NCBI RefSeq assembly: GCF_015711605.1
Contig: NZ_JABTEZ010000003.1
Coordinates: 620,001-684,000 of the forward strand
Direction of reading: 5' to 3'
Source: Planomonospora sp. ID67723
GTDB lineage: Bacteria; Actinomycetota; Actinomycetes; Streptosporangiales; Streptosporangiaceae
Length of the DNA: 64,000 nucleotides
Numbering within the stretch: the first letter of the stretch is position 1; each line of letters opens with the position of its first letter. Below, one piece after another: positions 15,752 through 25,700 of this stretch. The translations under genes and the position numbers were made by a program. The notes beneath the pieces are model-generated. The model worked only from the letters and a program-made list of their open reading frames with translations. It searched no databases and was not told where the DNA came from.

Positions 15752-17305
15752 TCAGTCGGCCGGGGCGGCCGGGGCGGCGGAGCGCAGCGGGATCTCCTTC
15801 AGGAAAAGGGCGGCGACCGCACCGAGGACCGCGATCGGGACGCCGACCAGGAAGACGGTCTGGATGGCCCGGGTGAAGGCCTCCAGGACCACCTCCAGCA
15901 CCGGGGCGGGCAGGTGCCGGATGGCGTCGGGGGAGCCGAGGCCGGCCGTCGCGCCGCCGGTCGGCGGCAGGTGCGCGGCACTGGCCAGGGAGACCAGCTC
16001 GGAGCTGAGCCGGTTGCTCAGGATGGCGCCGAATGCGGCCACGCCGACCGCGCCGCCCAGGGAGCGGAAGAACGTCACGCCCGAGGTGGTGACGGCCAGG
16101 TCGGAGCGGATCACGGCGTTCTGCGCGGCCAGGACGAGGATCTGCATGGCGGCGCCGAGCCCGATGCCGAGCACCGCGACGTCCACGCCGACCACGAGCA
16201 GCGAGCTGTCGACGTGCAGCCCGGACAGCAGGGACAGGCCGAGCGCGACGAGCAGCATGCCCGCGATCGGGAAGGCCTTCCAGCGGCCGGTCCTGCTGAC
16301 GAACCTGCCGGCCACGACGGAGGAGAGGAGCAGGCCGAAGACCAGGGGGAGGGTCATCAGGCCGGAGCCGGTGGGGCTCATGCCCTTGACGATCTGCAGG
16401 TACTGGGGGAGGAACATCATCGCGCCGAACATCGCGACGCCCACGAGCAGCGAGGCGAGGCTGGAGAGCACGAAGGTGCGGTTGCCGAACAGGCGGGGCG
16501 GCAGGATCGGGTCGCCGGCCCGGCGTTCGGCCAGGACGGCCAGGCCGAACATGGCCAGGCTGAGCGCGCCCAGGCCGTAGGTCCAGGCGGAGTTCCAGCC
16601 GAACTCCTTGCCGCCGAGGGAGAGCAAGAGCATGAGGGCGGTGGTGCCGCCGGTGATGAAGGTGGCCCCCCACCAGTCGACCTTGGTCTCGCGGCGGACG
16701 AACGGCAGCTTCAGGACCTTCTGGATGACGACGAAGGCGACGACGGCCAGCGGTACGCAGATCCAGAACGTCCAGCGCCAGGACAGGTTGTCGACGATGA
16801 AGCCGCCGAGCAGTGGTCCGGCCACGGTGGAGACGCCGAAGACCGCGCCGATGTAACCGCCGTAGCGGCCGCGCTCGCGGGGCTCGACGACGTCGCCGAG
16901 GATGATCTGCGGGAGCGCGGCGAGGCCGCCGGCGCCGATGCCCTGCACGGCCCGGGCGGCGATGAGCTGGCCCATGTCCTGGGCGAACCCGGCCGCGACC
17001 GAGGAGAGCACGAAGACCACCAGAGATGTCTGGAACATCAGCTTGCGGCCGTAGAGGTCGGAGAGCTTGCCCCAGAGCGGGGTGGAGGCGGTCATGGTGA
17101 GCAGGGTGGCGCTGGCCACCCAGGCGAGCTGGTCCTGGCCGCCGAGGGATCCCACGATCGTCGGCAGCGCGGTGCCCACCACGGACGTCGAGATCATCGA
17201 CGTGAGCATGGCGAGCATCAGCCCGACGAGAATCTCCAGCACCTGCTTGTGCGTGAAGCGAGGTGCCGCCTCGGCCGCAGCCTCGGCCTGTTGTCCGGTC
17301 AGCAT
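15752..17305 (-). CDS. DHA2-type MFS multidrug exporter
   Basis: A 517-residue major facilitator with about 14 membrane segments, the size and pattern of the DHA2 (EmrB/QacA) drug:H+ antiporters. Motifs include LPTIVGSLGG, GKLSDLYGRKLMF (motif A) and the motif C-like GVSTVAGPLLGG. It exports hydrophobic compounds across the plasma membrane. The ATG at 17305 has a GGGGGA Shine-Dalgarno upstream; a much longer frame running to 18085 is a shadow across the tetR gene. It is divergent from a TetR gene whose likely operator lies in this gene's promoter. Whether it exports the lipopeptide made downstream is unknown. Confidence 0.93.
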   Translation of the reverse strand: MLTGQQAEAAAEAAPRFTHKQVLEILVGLMLAMLTSMISTSVVGTALPTIVGSLGGQDQLAWVASATLLTMTASTPLWGKLSDLYGRKLMFQTSLVVFVLSSVAAGFAQDMGQLIAARAVQGIGAGGLAALPQIILGDVVEPRERGRYGGYIGAVFGVSTVAGPLLGGFIVDNLSWRWTFWICVPLAVVAFVVIQKVLKLPFVRRETKVDWWGATFITGGTTALMLLLSLGGKEFGWNSAWTYGLGALSLAMFGLAVLAERRAGDPILPPRLFGNRTFVLSSLASLLVGVAMFGAMMFLPQYLQIVKGMSPTGSGLMTLPLVFGLLLSSVVAGRFVSRTGRWKAFPIAGMLLVALGLSLLSGLHVDSSLLVVGVDVAVLGIGLGAAMQILVLAAQNAVIRSDLAVTTSGVTFFRSLGGAVGVAAFGAILSNRLSSELVSLASAAHLPPTGGATAGLGSPDAIRHLPAPVLEVVLEAFTRAIQTVFLVGVPIAVLGAVAALFLKEIPLRSAAPAAPAD

Positions 17306-17337
17306 GGACCATCCCCCAATACATGTACGATGCATAT

Positions 17338-17367
17338 AAGTTAGTAGACGCTCGTTTACTTCGTCAA
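17338..17367 (-). promoter_or_regulatory. MFS promoter with TetR operator inside
   Basis: On the minus strand TTGACG (17367-17362), 18 bases and TAACTT (17343-17338) form a good promoter. The spacer holds the palindrome AGTAGACGCTCGTTTACT (17343-17360), 8-bp arms with one mismatch. This is a classic repressor position between -35 and -10; the adjacent TetR gene is the obvious candidate. Confidence 0.6.
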
Positions 17368-17386
17368 ACCTGGAAGGATCGGGCGG

Positions 17387-17947
17387 ATGGAAGAGGTACG
17401 GCGCCGCGACCGGGAGGGCACGCGGCAGCGCATTCTCGACGCCGCACGGCGGCTGTTCGCCGATCTGGGCTACGACCACGTGACGATGCGCTTGATCGCC
17501 GCCGAGGCGGACGCGAACATCGCGCTGATCAACCGCTACTTCGGCAGCAAGCGGGAGCTGTTCGCCGAGGTGATCGCCATGCAGGGACGCTTTCCCGGAG
17601 TTCTGGAGGGACCGGGGGAGGGACTGCCCCGGCGGCTGGCGGAGTACGTCGCCGACCGCCTCCGTTCGGACCGGAGCAGCCCTGTGATGGCGGCGCTCAG
17701 CCGCTCGTCGGCCAGCCCGGAGATCCACGGCATCATCAAGGACCGGGTCAACTCGGCGATCATGGAGCCGCTCGCCGCCCGGCTGTCCGGTGAGGACGCC
17801 CGGATGCGGGCCTCGATCGCCACCGCGCTCATCACGGGGGCCGGGACGCTGCGCCAGCTCTACGGCCCCGAGGCGCTGGACGGGCCCGCCTACGAGGCCG
17901 TGGTGGCGCGGTTGACCAGGATCTTCGAGGTCTGCCTGGAAGGGTGA
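17387..17947 (+). CDS. TetR-family repressor
   Basis: A 186-residue TetR-type regulator. The N-terminal helix-turn-helix is clear: RQRILDAARRLFADLGYDHVTMRLIAAEADANIALINRYFGSKRELF. The C-terminal ligand domain has no recognised sub-family. It is transcribed away from the DHA2 exporter gene, and a palindrome in the exporter promoter is its likely target. The probable job is ligand-induced derepression of the exporter. A GGAAGGA sequence lies about 9 bases before the ATG. Confidence 0.92.
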   Translation: MEEVRRRDREGTRQRILDAARRLFADLGYDHVTMRLIAAEADANIALINRYFGSKRELFAEVIAMQGRFPGVLEGPGEGLPRRLAEYVADRLRSDRSSPVMAALSRSSASPEIHGIIKDRVNSAIMEPLAARLSGEDARMRASIATALITGAGTLRQLYGPEALDGPAYEAVVARLTRIFEVCLEG

Positions 17948-18026
17948 TCCCCGCTGGCTGGGGCGGGAGGGGAAAGATACTAAATTTCGGCGTAAAACCG
18001 GCTGCTTGCTTGTGCGGTGCAGGGCT

Positions 18027-18054
18027 GTGACCGGCTGATCCCTCCTCCTATGTT
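18027..18054 (+). promoter_or_regulatory. Possible promoter for FAAL-ACP-MMPL
   Basis: GTGACC (18027-18032), 16 bases and TATGTT (18049-18054) lie about 30 bases before the FAAL start. The intergenic stretch 17948-18084 is clearly richer in A/T than the genes around it. Confidence 0.35.
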
Positions 18055-18084
18055 GGGTTGTCTTGCCGTCGCGGGAGATGACCA

Positions 18085-19938
18085 ATGTCCTTTGTGCAAC
18101 GGGTGCGCGCGCAGGCCGAGCGGTACGGGCACGAGCGGTCCTACACCTTCGTGGAGGACCGCAGGGGGGAACTCGCAGAGAGCCGCCTGACCTTCGCCGA
18201 GGTCGACGGCCGGGCCAGGTCCACGGCAGCGTGGCTGGCCGGGCGGCGGATGGAGGACCAGACGGCGCTGCTGCTCCACCCCGCCGGGCTGGAGTTCCTG
18301 ACCGCCTTCCTCGGCTGCCTGTACTCCCGCACGATCGCGGTGCCCTCGCCGCTCCCGCAGACCGACCCCCGGGCGCTGGAACGTGCCGAGGGGATCATCA
18401 AGGACGCCGACGTACGGCTGGTGCTCACCGACGCGGCCAACCGCGACATGCTCGCCGGCTGGCTGCGCGAGGTCGGCCTGGACGGCACGGTCGAGTGCGT
18501 CGCCACCGACACGCTGGACCTGCCGGACCCCGGAGCGTGGACCGAACCGGAGATCGGGCCGGACACCCTGGCCTACATGCAGTACACCTCCGGCTCCACC
18601 AGCGAGCCCCGCGGCGTCATGCTCACCCACGCCAACCTGCTGCACAACGAGAACGAGATCTGGCGGGCGATCGGCTCCCCCGAGGAGGGCGTCGGGGTCG
18701 GCTGGCTGCCGCACTACCACGACATGGGCCTCATCGGCATGCTGCTCCAACCCATCTACGCCGGGGGCGACCTGTACTTCGCCTCCCCGATCTCCTTCGT
18801 CATGCGCCCGGCGCTCTGGCTGGAGATGATCAGCCGCTACCGGGCGGGCTACACCGTCGCGCCCAACTTCGCCTACGAGTGGTGCGCCGCCCGGGTCACC
18901 GACGCCCAGACCGCCGGGCTCGACCTGTCCAGCCTGAGGTTCGCGCTCAACGGGGCCGAGCCGGTGCGCCCCAGCACGCTGCGCACCATGGTCCGCCGCT
19001 TCGGGCCCGTCGGTTTCAGCGAGAGGGCGTGGGCTCCGGCGTACGGGATGGCCGAGGCGACCCTGGTGATCACCGCCACCCCGCTGGGGCAGGGGCCGCG
19101 GATCCGCCGGTTCGACGCCGCGGCGCTGGAACGGCACGAGGCGGTCCCGTCCGGCGGCGGCAGCGGCGTCGAGCTGGTCGGCTGCGGCCGGCCGGTCACC
19201 ATGGTCGTGGAGATCGTCGACCCCGATACCCGCGTGCCGCTCGGCGACGGCCGGGTCGGCGAGATCTGGGTGCGCGGCGGGAGCGTCGCCCGGGGCTACT
19301 GGCAGCGGGAGGAGGCCACCCGCGACGCCTTCGCGGGCCGTACGGCGGGCGGCGGCGGGCCCTTCCTGCGCACCGGGGACCTCGGCTTCGTCCTGGACGG
19401 CGAGCTCTACGTCACCGGCCGGATCAAGGACGTCGTCATCGTCAACGGCCGCAACCTCTACCCGCAGGACCTGGAGGAGGCCGCCCGCGAGGTGCACCCG
19501 GCGCTGGGCGCCGCCGCCGCCTTCGGCGTGCAGCCGGCGCGGGTGGCGGAGGGGACCGCGGCGCGGGAGTCCGGAGAGCACGTGGTGGTGGTGCAGGAGG
19601 TCAGGGAGCAGCGCCTCGGCGGCGTTTCCGCCCCGGAGCTCGCCCGCCGGGTGCAGGCCGAGCTGGCCCGCGTGTTCGGCGTGCCGTCCATGAGCGTGGT
19701 GCTGGTCCAGCGGGGCGGGGTGGGCAAGACCACCAGCGGCAAGATCCAGCGGTCCCGCACCCGCGAACTGCTGCTGACCGGGCTGCTCCCGGCCGTCCAC
19801 GCAGAGGTCACCGCAGAGGTCGCCGCAGAGATCGCTGCAGAGATCGCTGCGGGCATCGCCACAGAGACCACGGCCGCGGCAGAGGCCGCCGCGGGACTCA
19901 CCGCCGCAGTGACGGCGGTCGCAGAAGAGGGAGACTGA
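18085..19938 (+). CDS. Fatty acyl-AMP ligase (FAAL)
   Basis: A 617-residue AMP-forming ligase of the FAAL group. It activates a free fatty acid as acyl-AMP and hands it to an acyl carrier protein, not to CoA. The adenylate motif YTSGSTSEPRGVMLTH starts at Tyr167. FAAL-typical GWLPHYHDMGLIG and FALNGAEPVRPSTL segments are present, as are RTGDLGF and the C-terminal catalytic Lys in TTSGKIQRSRTR. The last about 50 residues are a low-complexity Ala/Glu/Thr tail built of near-repeats, absent from most relatives. An ACP gene starts 2 bases after the stop codon. In context it supplies the lipid starter of the NRPS line. Confidence 0.93.
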   Translation: MSFVQRVRAQAERYGHERSYTFVEDRRGELAESRLTFAEVDGRARSTAAWLAGRRMEDQTALLLHPAGLEFLTAFLGCLYSRTIAVPSPLPQTDPRALERAEGIIKDADVRLVLTDAANRDMLAGWLREVGLDGTVECVATDTLDLPDPGAWTEPEIGPDTLAYMQYTSGSTSEPRGVMLTHANLLHNENEIWRAIGSPEEGVGVGWLPHYHDMGLIGMLLQPIYAGGDLYFASPISFVMRPALWLEMISRYRAGYTVAPNFAYEWCAARVTDAQTAGLDLSSLRFALNGAEPVRPSTLRTMVRRFGPVGFSERAWAPAYGMAEATLVITATPLGQGPRIRRFDAAALERHEAVPSGGGSGVELVGCGRPVTMVVEIVDPDTRVPLGDGRVGEIWVRGGSVARGYWQREEATRDAFAGRTAGGGGPFLRTGDLGFVLDGELYVTGRIKDVVIVNGRNLYPQDLEEAAREVHPALGAAAAFGVQPARVAEGTAARESGEHVVVVQEVREQRLGGVSAPELARRVQAELARVFGVPSMSVVLVQRGGVGKTTSGKIQRSRTRELLLTGLLPAVHAEVTAEVAAEIAAEIAAGIATETTAAAEAAAGLTAAVTAVAEEGD

Positions 19939-19940
19939 AC

Positions 19941-20210
19941 ATGTCCGCCGACGCCGGGATCGTCATCGACCTGGACACCATCCGCGACTGGCTGCGGGCG
20001 CAGGTGGCCTCCTACGTCATGCGCGCGCCCGAGGAGATCGACCCGCTGGTCCCGGTCGCCCAGTACGGCATGGACTCGGTCTACTCGCTCAGCCTCTGCG
20101 GTGACATCGAGGCGGAGTACGGCCTGGAGATCGAGCCCACCCTGGCCTGGGAGCACCCGACCGTCGAGGCCATGGCCGAGCACCTGCGGGGCAGGCTGAG
20201 CGCGGCCTGA
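19941..20210 (+). CDS. Acyl carrier protein
   Basis: An 89-residue stand-alone carrier protein. The phosphopantetheine site is Ser46 in YGMDSVYS; helix 2 follows, then a typical EIEPTLAWEHPTVEAMAEHL ending as in ACPs partnered with FAALs. It lies 2 bases after the FAAL gene and overlaps the MMPL start by one base. It probably receives the fatty acyl group from the FAAL and presents it to the first condensation domain of NRPS1. Confidence 0.93.
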   Translation: MSADAGIVIDLDTIRDWLRAQVASYVMRAPEEIDPLVPVAQYGMDSVYSLSLCGDIEAEYGLEIEPTLAWEHPTVEAMAEHLRGRLSAA

Positions 20211-22597
20211 TGTCCCGCCGGATCTCCGATCTGCTGTGCGGGCGGCGCACGAAGTGGCTGGTGCTGGCCTTCTGGCTGGGCGTCGTCGCCGTCGCCGGGT
20301 CCTTCGCCGGCCGGCTGGAGTCGGTGCAGAAGGACGACATCGCCGCCTACCTGCCCGGCAGCGCCGACTCCGCCCAGGCGGTCAAGCGCATCCTCGGGAT
20401 GCAGGGGGAGAACCTCTCCCCGGCGACGATCGTCTACGAGCGGCGCGGCGGCGTCACCCGGGACGACGAGGAGGAGATCGCCCGGGACATGAAGGAGTTC
20501 GCCGGGATCCAGGGCGTGGTCGCCGAGCTGCCCACGCCGACCGGCGGCAGGAGCTTCGACCGCGAGGACCTCGACCGGGAGCTGGAGCCGTACCGCGACG
20601 CCGAGGGGAACCTGCCCGGCCGGCTCCGGGCCGTCGAGGAGAAGCTCCGGATCCCCAAGCTGACCAAGACGATCAAACTGCTCGTGGCGCAGCGGTCCAA
20701 GGACGGCGAGGCCGTACAGGTCGTGGTCATCGTCAAGGACCACGGCGGGCGGGAGACCGCCCGGATCATCGACCGGGTGCGGAAGGTCCTCGACGCCGGG
20801 CGCCCGGCCGGGCTGGCCGCGCACATCACCGGCATGGTCGGCTTCCAGGCCGACGCGCTCGCCGTCTTCGCCACCGTCGACACCGACCTGCTGCTGGCCG
20901 CGATGGGCGTGGCCGTCGTCGTGCTGCTGATCACCTACCGCAGCGCCGTGCTCTGGCTGTTCCCGCTCGGCGTCGTGCTGGTCGGGCTGACCGTCGCCGC
21001 AGGGGTGAACTACGGCCTGGCCGCCGCAGGGGTGATCACGGTCAGCAGTGTGGCGGTCTCGCTGCTGATGGTCCTGGTGATCGGGGCGGGCACCGACTAC
21101 GCGCTGCTGATCGTCGCCCGCTACCGGGAGGAGCTGCGCCGCCACGAGGACCGGCACGAGGCCATGGCGGTCGCGCTGCGCCGGGCCGGACCGGCGGTGG
21201 TCGCCAGCGCGGCGACCGTGGTGGCCGGGCTGCTCTGCCTGGTGGTGGCCGAGCTCAACTCCACCAAGGGGCTGGGGCCGGTCTCGGCGGTCGGGGTGAC
21301 GAGCGTGATGCTCGCGATGATGACGCTGCTGCCCGCGACCATGGTGGCCTTCGGGCGGTGGGTGTTCTGGCCGGCCGTCCCGCGCTACGACCCGCACGCC
21401 GGAGAGGGCCCCGCCGATGGCGGCGGTGGCGGCGTGTGGCGGGGACTGGGCGGGCGGATCGCGCGCAACCCCCGGCTGGTGTGGATCGCCACCTTCGCCC
21501 TGCTGGCGGTGTGCGCGACCGGGCTGGCCGCCTACCGGGAGGGCGGGCTGGACAACGCGGACGTCTTCCTGAGCAGGCCGGACTCCGTCGTCGGGCAGGA
21601 GGTGGCCGCCCGGCACTTCCCGGCGGCGGCGGCCGACCCGGTCCAGGTGGTGACCACCGAGCAGTACGTCAAGGACGTGATCGTGGACACCGCCCAGCGC
21701 CCCGAGGTCACCGCGATCTCGCTGGGCGCCGCGGGCAACGGCGACATCCTGCTCAACGTGACCGTGCGCACGGGCGACGGCAGGGAGTCCGAGCGCCAGG
21801 AGGTGCTGGCCCTGCGCGACCGGCTGCGCGCGGTGGCCGCCCCGGACGTGAACGTGGGCGGGACCGTGGCGCTCATCGCCGATCTGGAGCGGGGCGCGCA
21901 GCGGGACCGCGAGGTGATCATCCCGCTGGTGCTGCTCGTGGTCTTCGCGGTGCTCGCCCTGCTGCTGCGCGCCCTGGTCGCGCCGCTGCTGCTGCTGGCG
22001 ACCGTGGTGGTGTCGTTCCTGGCCACGCTGGGGATCAGCTCGCTGGCCTTCACCCACCTGTTCGGCTTCGCGGGGGTGGACCAGGGGTTCGTGCTGCTGG
22101 TCTTCGTCTTCCTGGTGGCGCTCGGCGTCGACTACAACATCTTCCTGATGCACCGGGTGCGCGAGGAGGCGCACCGGCACAGTACGGCGCGCGCCGCGAT
22201 CCTCGGCCTGGAGGCGACCGGCGGGGTGATCACCTCGGCCGGCGTCGTGCTGGCGGGCACCTTCGCGGTGCTCGTGGTGCTGCCGCTCTCCCAGACCGTG
22301 CAGATCGCCTTCGCGGTGGCCGTGGGCGTGCTCCTCGACACGCTGATCGTCCGCTCGGTGCTGGTCACCGCGCTCACCCTGGACGCCGGTGACGCCATCT
22401 GGTGGCCGGGCCGGCTGGCCAGAGGCTTCCGCTGGTGGCGCGGGGGCCGCCCGCTCGCGCGGTTCCGGAGCTCGCGGGTGCGGCCCCAGGTCATGCTCAG
22501 GCCCCGGCGGCTGGTCCGCCCGCGCGTGACGCTCAGATCCGGCCCGGCCATCTTGGGAAAACGCGAAAAGAGGGAGGGAGAGTTTAGCACCAAATGA
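20210..22597 (+). CDS. MMPL/RND-family transporter
   Basis: A 795-residue RND-type transporter of the MMPL family. It has a first membrane helix (about 15-35), an extracytoplasmic loop domain, five or six clustered helices (about 190-390), a second loop domain and a second helix cluster (about 560-740), i.e. a two-fold repeated architecture with about 12 helices. GADYALLIVARYREEL-like (here GTDYALLIVARYREEL) and GVDYNIFLMHRVREE are the family's proton-relay segments. It is translationally coupled to the ACP gene. MMPL proteins in mycobacteria export lipids and lipopeptides, so it probably exports the product of the adjacent NRPSs. The extreme C-terminus is Arg-rich. Confidence 0.92.
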   Translation: MSRRISDLLCGRRTKWLVLAFWLGVVAVAGSFAGRLESVQKDDIAAYLPGSADSAQAVKRILGMQGENLSPATIVYERRGGVTRDDEEEIARDMKEFAGIQGVVAELPTPTGGRSFDREDLDRELEPYRDAEGNLPGRLRAVEEKLRIPKLTKTIKLLVAQRSKDGEAVQVVVIVKDHGGRETARIIDRVRKVLDAGRPAGLAAHITGMVGFQADALAVFATVDTDLLLAAMGVAVVVLLITYRSAVLWLFPLGVVLVGLTVAAGVNYGLAAAGVITVSSVAVSLLMVLVIGAGTDYALLIVARYREELRRHEDRHEAMAVALRRAGPAVVASAATVVAGLLCLVVAELNSTKGLGPVSAVGVTSVMLAMMTLLPATMVAFGRWVFWPAVPRYDPHAGEGPADGGGGGVWRGLGGRIARNPRLVWIATFALLAVCATGLAAYREGGLDNADVFLSRPDSVVGQEVAARHFPAAAADPVQVVTTEQYVKDVIVDTAQRPEVTAISLGAAGNGDILLNVTVRTGDGRESERQEVLALRDRLRAVAAPDVNVGGTVALIADLERGAQRDREVIIPLVLLVVFAVLALLLRALVAPLLLLATVVVSFLATLGISSLAFTHLFGFAGVDQGFVLLVFVFLVALGVDYNIFLMHRVREEAHRHSTARAAILGLEATGGVITSAGVVLAGTFAVLVVLPLSQTVQIAFAVAVGVLLDTLIVRSVLVTALTLDAGDAIWWPGRLARGFRWWRGGRPLARFRSSRVRPQVMLRPRRLVRPRVTLRSGPAILGKREKREGEFSTK

Positions 22598-22733
22598 CAA
22601 TTCTAATTATTGCGAGGTAGATCACACGTGTGATTTACTTCCCGGTAACAAATGATGGGCAGGTCCTCGCACACAATGCGCTTCTGCCCTCTTGAGGTGC
22701 TGATACGCACCCATCAGGCATTTCTCGGCCCGG
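22598..22733 (+). promoter_or_regulatory. NRPS upstream region with 20-bp palindrome
   Basis: The gap between the MMPL stop and NRPS1 is strikingly AT-rich for this genome. A perfect palindrome ATCACACGTGTGAT (22621-22634) extends to 20 bp (22618-22637) with one mismatched pair. TTGCGA (22610-22615) and TTTACT (22634-22639) are 18 bases apart and could be a promoter with the palindrome in its spacer. This is probably the control region of the synthetase operon; the binding regulator is unknown. Confidence 0.45.
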
Positions 22734-25700
22734 GTGGAAAGCGTGGCGACGGTGCACATTCCGGATTCCTTCCTGCCATTGTCTGCGGCGCAGAGTGGAA
22801 TTTGGCGGGCCCAGCGGCTGGCCCCCGGAGATCCGATCCACATCGCCCAGTACATCGAGATATCGGGCCCGGTGGACCCGGAGGTCTTCGCCGCGGCGGT
22901 TCGGCTGGCGGCCCGCGAGGTCGACGCCGTCCACCTGCGGATCGCCGAGGACGGCCGGATCGCCGACGACGGGCGGCCCGCGGGGGAGTGGCAGGTCGTC
23001 GAGCGACGGGAGCTGGAGTGCCCGTTCCTGGACCCGGGAGACGAGCGGGCCGCCCTGGAGTGGATGCGGGCCGATCTGGAGGCGCCCTTCTCTCCCGGCG
23101 AGCTGGTCGCCACCGCGCTGCTGCGGGTGGCCGACGACCGGTACTTCTGGTACCTGCGCTGCCACCACGTGATCATGGACGGCTACAGCGGGCCGATGAT
23201 CGCCCAGCGGCTGGCCGAGGTGTACACCGCGCTGGCCGAGGGCCGTGACCCGGAACCGGGGAACCTGGGCTCGCTGGCGACCCTGCTGGAAGAGGAAGCC
23301 GCCTACCGCGCCTCCGCCCGTCACGAGGCCGACCGCCGTTACTGGCTGGACCGGCTCCGGGACCTGCCCGACGTCGCGCACAGCACGCTCGCCCGAGCCG
23401 GTGCCGGAGACGCGCCGGCCACCTCCCGGTTCCACCGGTGGAGCGCCCGGATGGGGGAGGACGACGCCACCGCGCTGACCGAGGCGGCGCTCGCCCGGGG
23501 GACCGCCGTCTCCGGGCTGATGATCGCGGCCGTCGCCGCCTTCGTCGCCCGGCTCGGCGGGGCGCAGGAGGTGGTCCTCGGGCTGGCGGTCACCGCCCGG
23601 ACCACGCCGGCCGCCCGCCGTACCCCGGGGATGCTCTCCAATGTTCTCCCGCTCCGCCTCACCGTACGGCCGGAGACCACCCTCGGCGAGCTGGTCGGGC
23701 AGGTCACCCGGGAGGTCGGGCGGCTGCTGGTGCACCAGCGCTACCGCTACGAGGACCTGCGGCGCGAGGTGCGCGGGCGCCTGTTCGGGCCGGTGGTCAA
23801 CATCATGCGGTTCGACTACGACCTGAAGTTCGCCGGACACGCCGCCACCGCGCACGCGCTGGCCACCGGCCCGGTCGAGGACCTGTCGATCAACCTCTAC
23901 GACGGCTCCGACGGCCGCGGCGTGCGCATCGACTTCGACGGCCATCCCGAGCTGTACGGCGAGGCCGAGCTGGCCGACCACCACGACCGGTTCCTGCGCT
24001 TCCTCGCCCAGGTCGCCACGGCGGGACCGGACCGCCGCCTCGGCACGATCGAGCTGCTCGACGAGGCCGAGCGCACGCTCCTGGCCGAGTGGGGCTCCGC
24101 CCCGCGCGACGTGCCGCCCGGCACCGCCGTGGACCTGTTCGAAGAGCAGGTGCGGCGCGAGCCCGGAGCCGTCGCGCTGGTCGCCGGGGAGAACGAGATC
24201 ACCTACGCGGAGCTGAACGCCCGTGCCAACCGGCTCGCGCACCACCTGATCACCCTGGGCGCGGGCCCGGACCGCTACGTCGGCCTGTCGGTCCCGCGCT
24301 CGTCCGACATGGTCGTGGCGTTCCTGGCCATCCTGAAGTCCGGGGCCGCGTACCTGCCGCTCGACCCCGAGCACCCCGCCGAGCGGCTGGCGATGATGCT
24401 CGCCGACGCGGCTCCGCCGATCGTGGTCGCCGGCGGCGGGACCGCCGCGGCGCTGGAGGAGATCCGGTGGACCGGGACCGGTGGCGCCTCCGGACCGGAG
24501 ATCGTCGACCTGGACGCCTGGGCCGGTGGCGGGCCCGCCACCGACCCAGGCGTCCCGATCCGGCCCGGCCACCCCGCCTACGTCGTCTACACCTCCGGCT
24601 CCACCGGCCGGCCCAAGGGCGTGGTGGTCACCCACGCGGGCCTGCCCGCCTACGCTCGGACCGAGATCGACAGGTACGCGGTGACCTCGGACGCGCGAGT
24701 CCTGCAGTTCGCCTCGATCGGGTTCGACGGGGCCGTGCTGGAGTGGCTGATGGCCTTCTCCTCCGGCGCGGCGCTCGTGCTCGCCCCCACCGGCGTGTAC
24801 GGCGGCGAGCCGCTCGGCCGGTTCCTCGCCGAGGCGGGGATCACGCACGCGTTCGTCACGCCCGCGGCGCTGGCGACGGTCCCGCGGACGCCGCTGCCGG
24901 AACTGCGCACGCTGCTGGTCGGCGGCGAGGCCTGCCGCCCCGAGCTGGTCCGGAGCTGGGCCGGCGGCCGCCGGATGATCAACGTGTACGGGCCGACCGA
25001 AACCACCGTCGTGGTCACCACCAGCGATCCCCTGACCTCGCCCGCCGACCTCCCGATCGGCCGTCCCGTCTACGACACCCGGCTGTACGTCCTGGACTCC
25101 GGGCTGCGCCCGGTCCCGCCCGGCGGGACCGGCGAGCTCTACGTCGCCGGCCCGAGCGTGGCCCGGGGGTACCTGAACCGGCCCGGGCTGACCGCCGAGC
25201 GGTTCGTCGCCGACCCGTTCACACCCGGTGGGCGCATGTACCGCACCGGCGACCTGGTCCGCTGGCGCGCCGACGGCCAGCTGGCGTACCTCGACCGGGC
25301 CGACCAGCAGGTCAAGATCCGAGGGTTCCGGATCGAGCCGGGCGAGATCGAGGCGGTGCTCGCCGCCTGCCCCGGAGTAGAGCAGGCGGTGGTGCTGGCC
25401 CGCAGCGACCGGCCGGGAGACCGGCGGCTGGCGGCCTACGTGGTGGGCACGGCCTCGCCGGACGCACTGAGGGCCTTCGCCCGGCGGTCGCTGCCGGAGT
25501 ACATGGTGCCGGGCGCCGTCGTCGTCCTCGACGCGCTCCCGCTGAACGCCAACGGCAAGCTCGACCGGTACGCCCTTCCCGCACCGGACCGGGACAGCGG
25601 GGGCAGGGAACCCTCCGGGGAGCGGGAACGGCTGCTGTGCGCGCTCTTCGCCGAGGTGCTCGGACTCGACCGGGCCGGCGCCGACGACGGCTTCTTCGAC

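Noticed and set aside
17948..18084. Possible riboswitch or small RNA before FAAL
   Set aside because: The region is AT-richer and has a short direct repeat (ACCGGCTG), but no stable conserved fold could be drawn by hand.
15752..18085. A 777-residue version of the MFS protein reaching over the TetR gene
   Set aside because: The extension is antisense to tetR; the MFS protein has a natural start with a Shine-Dalgarno at 17305.
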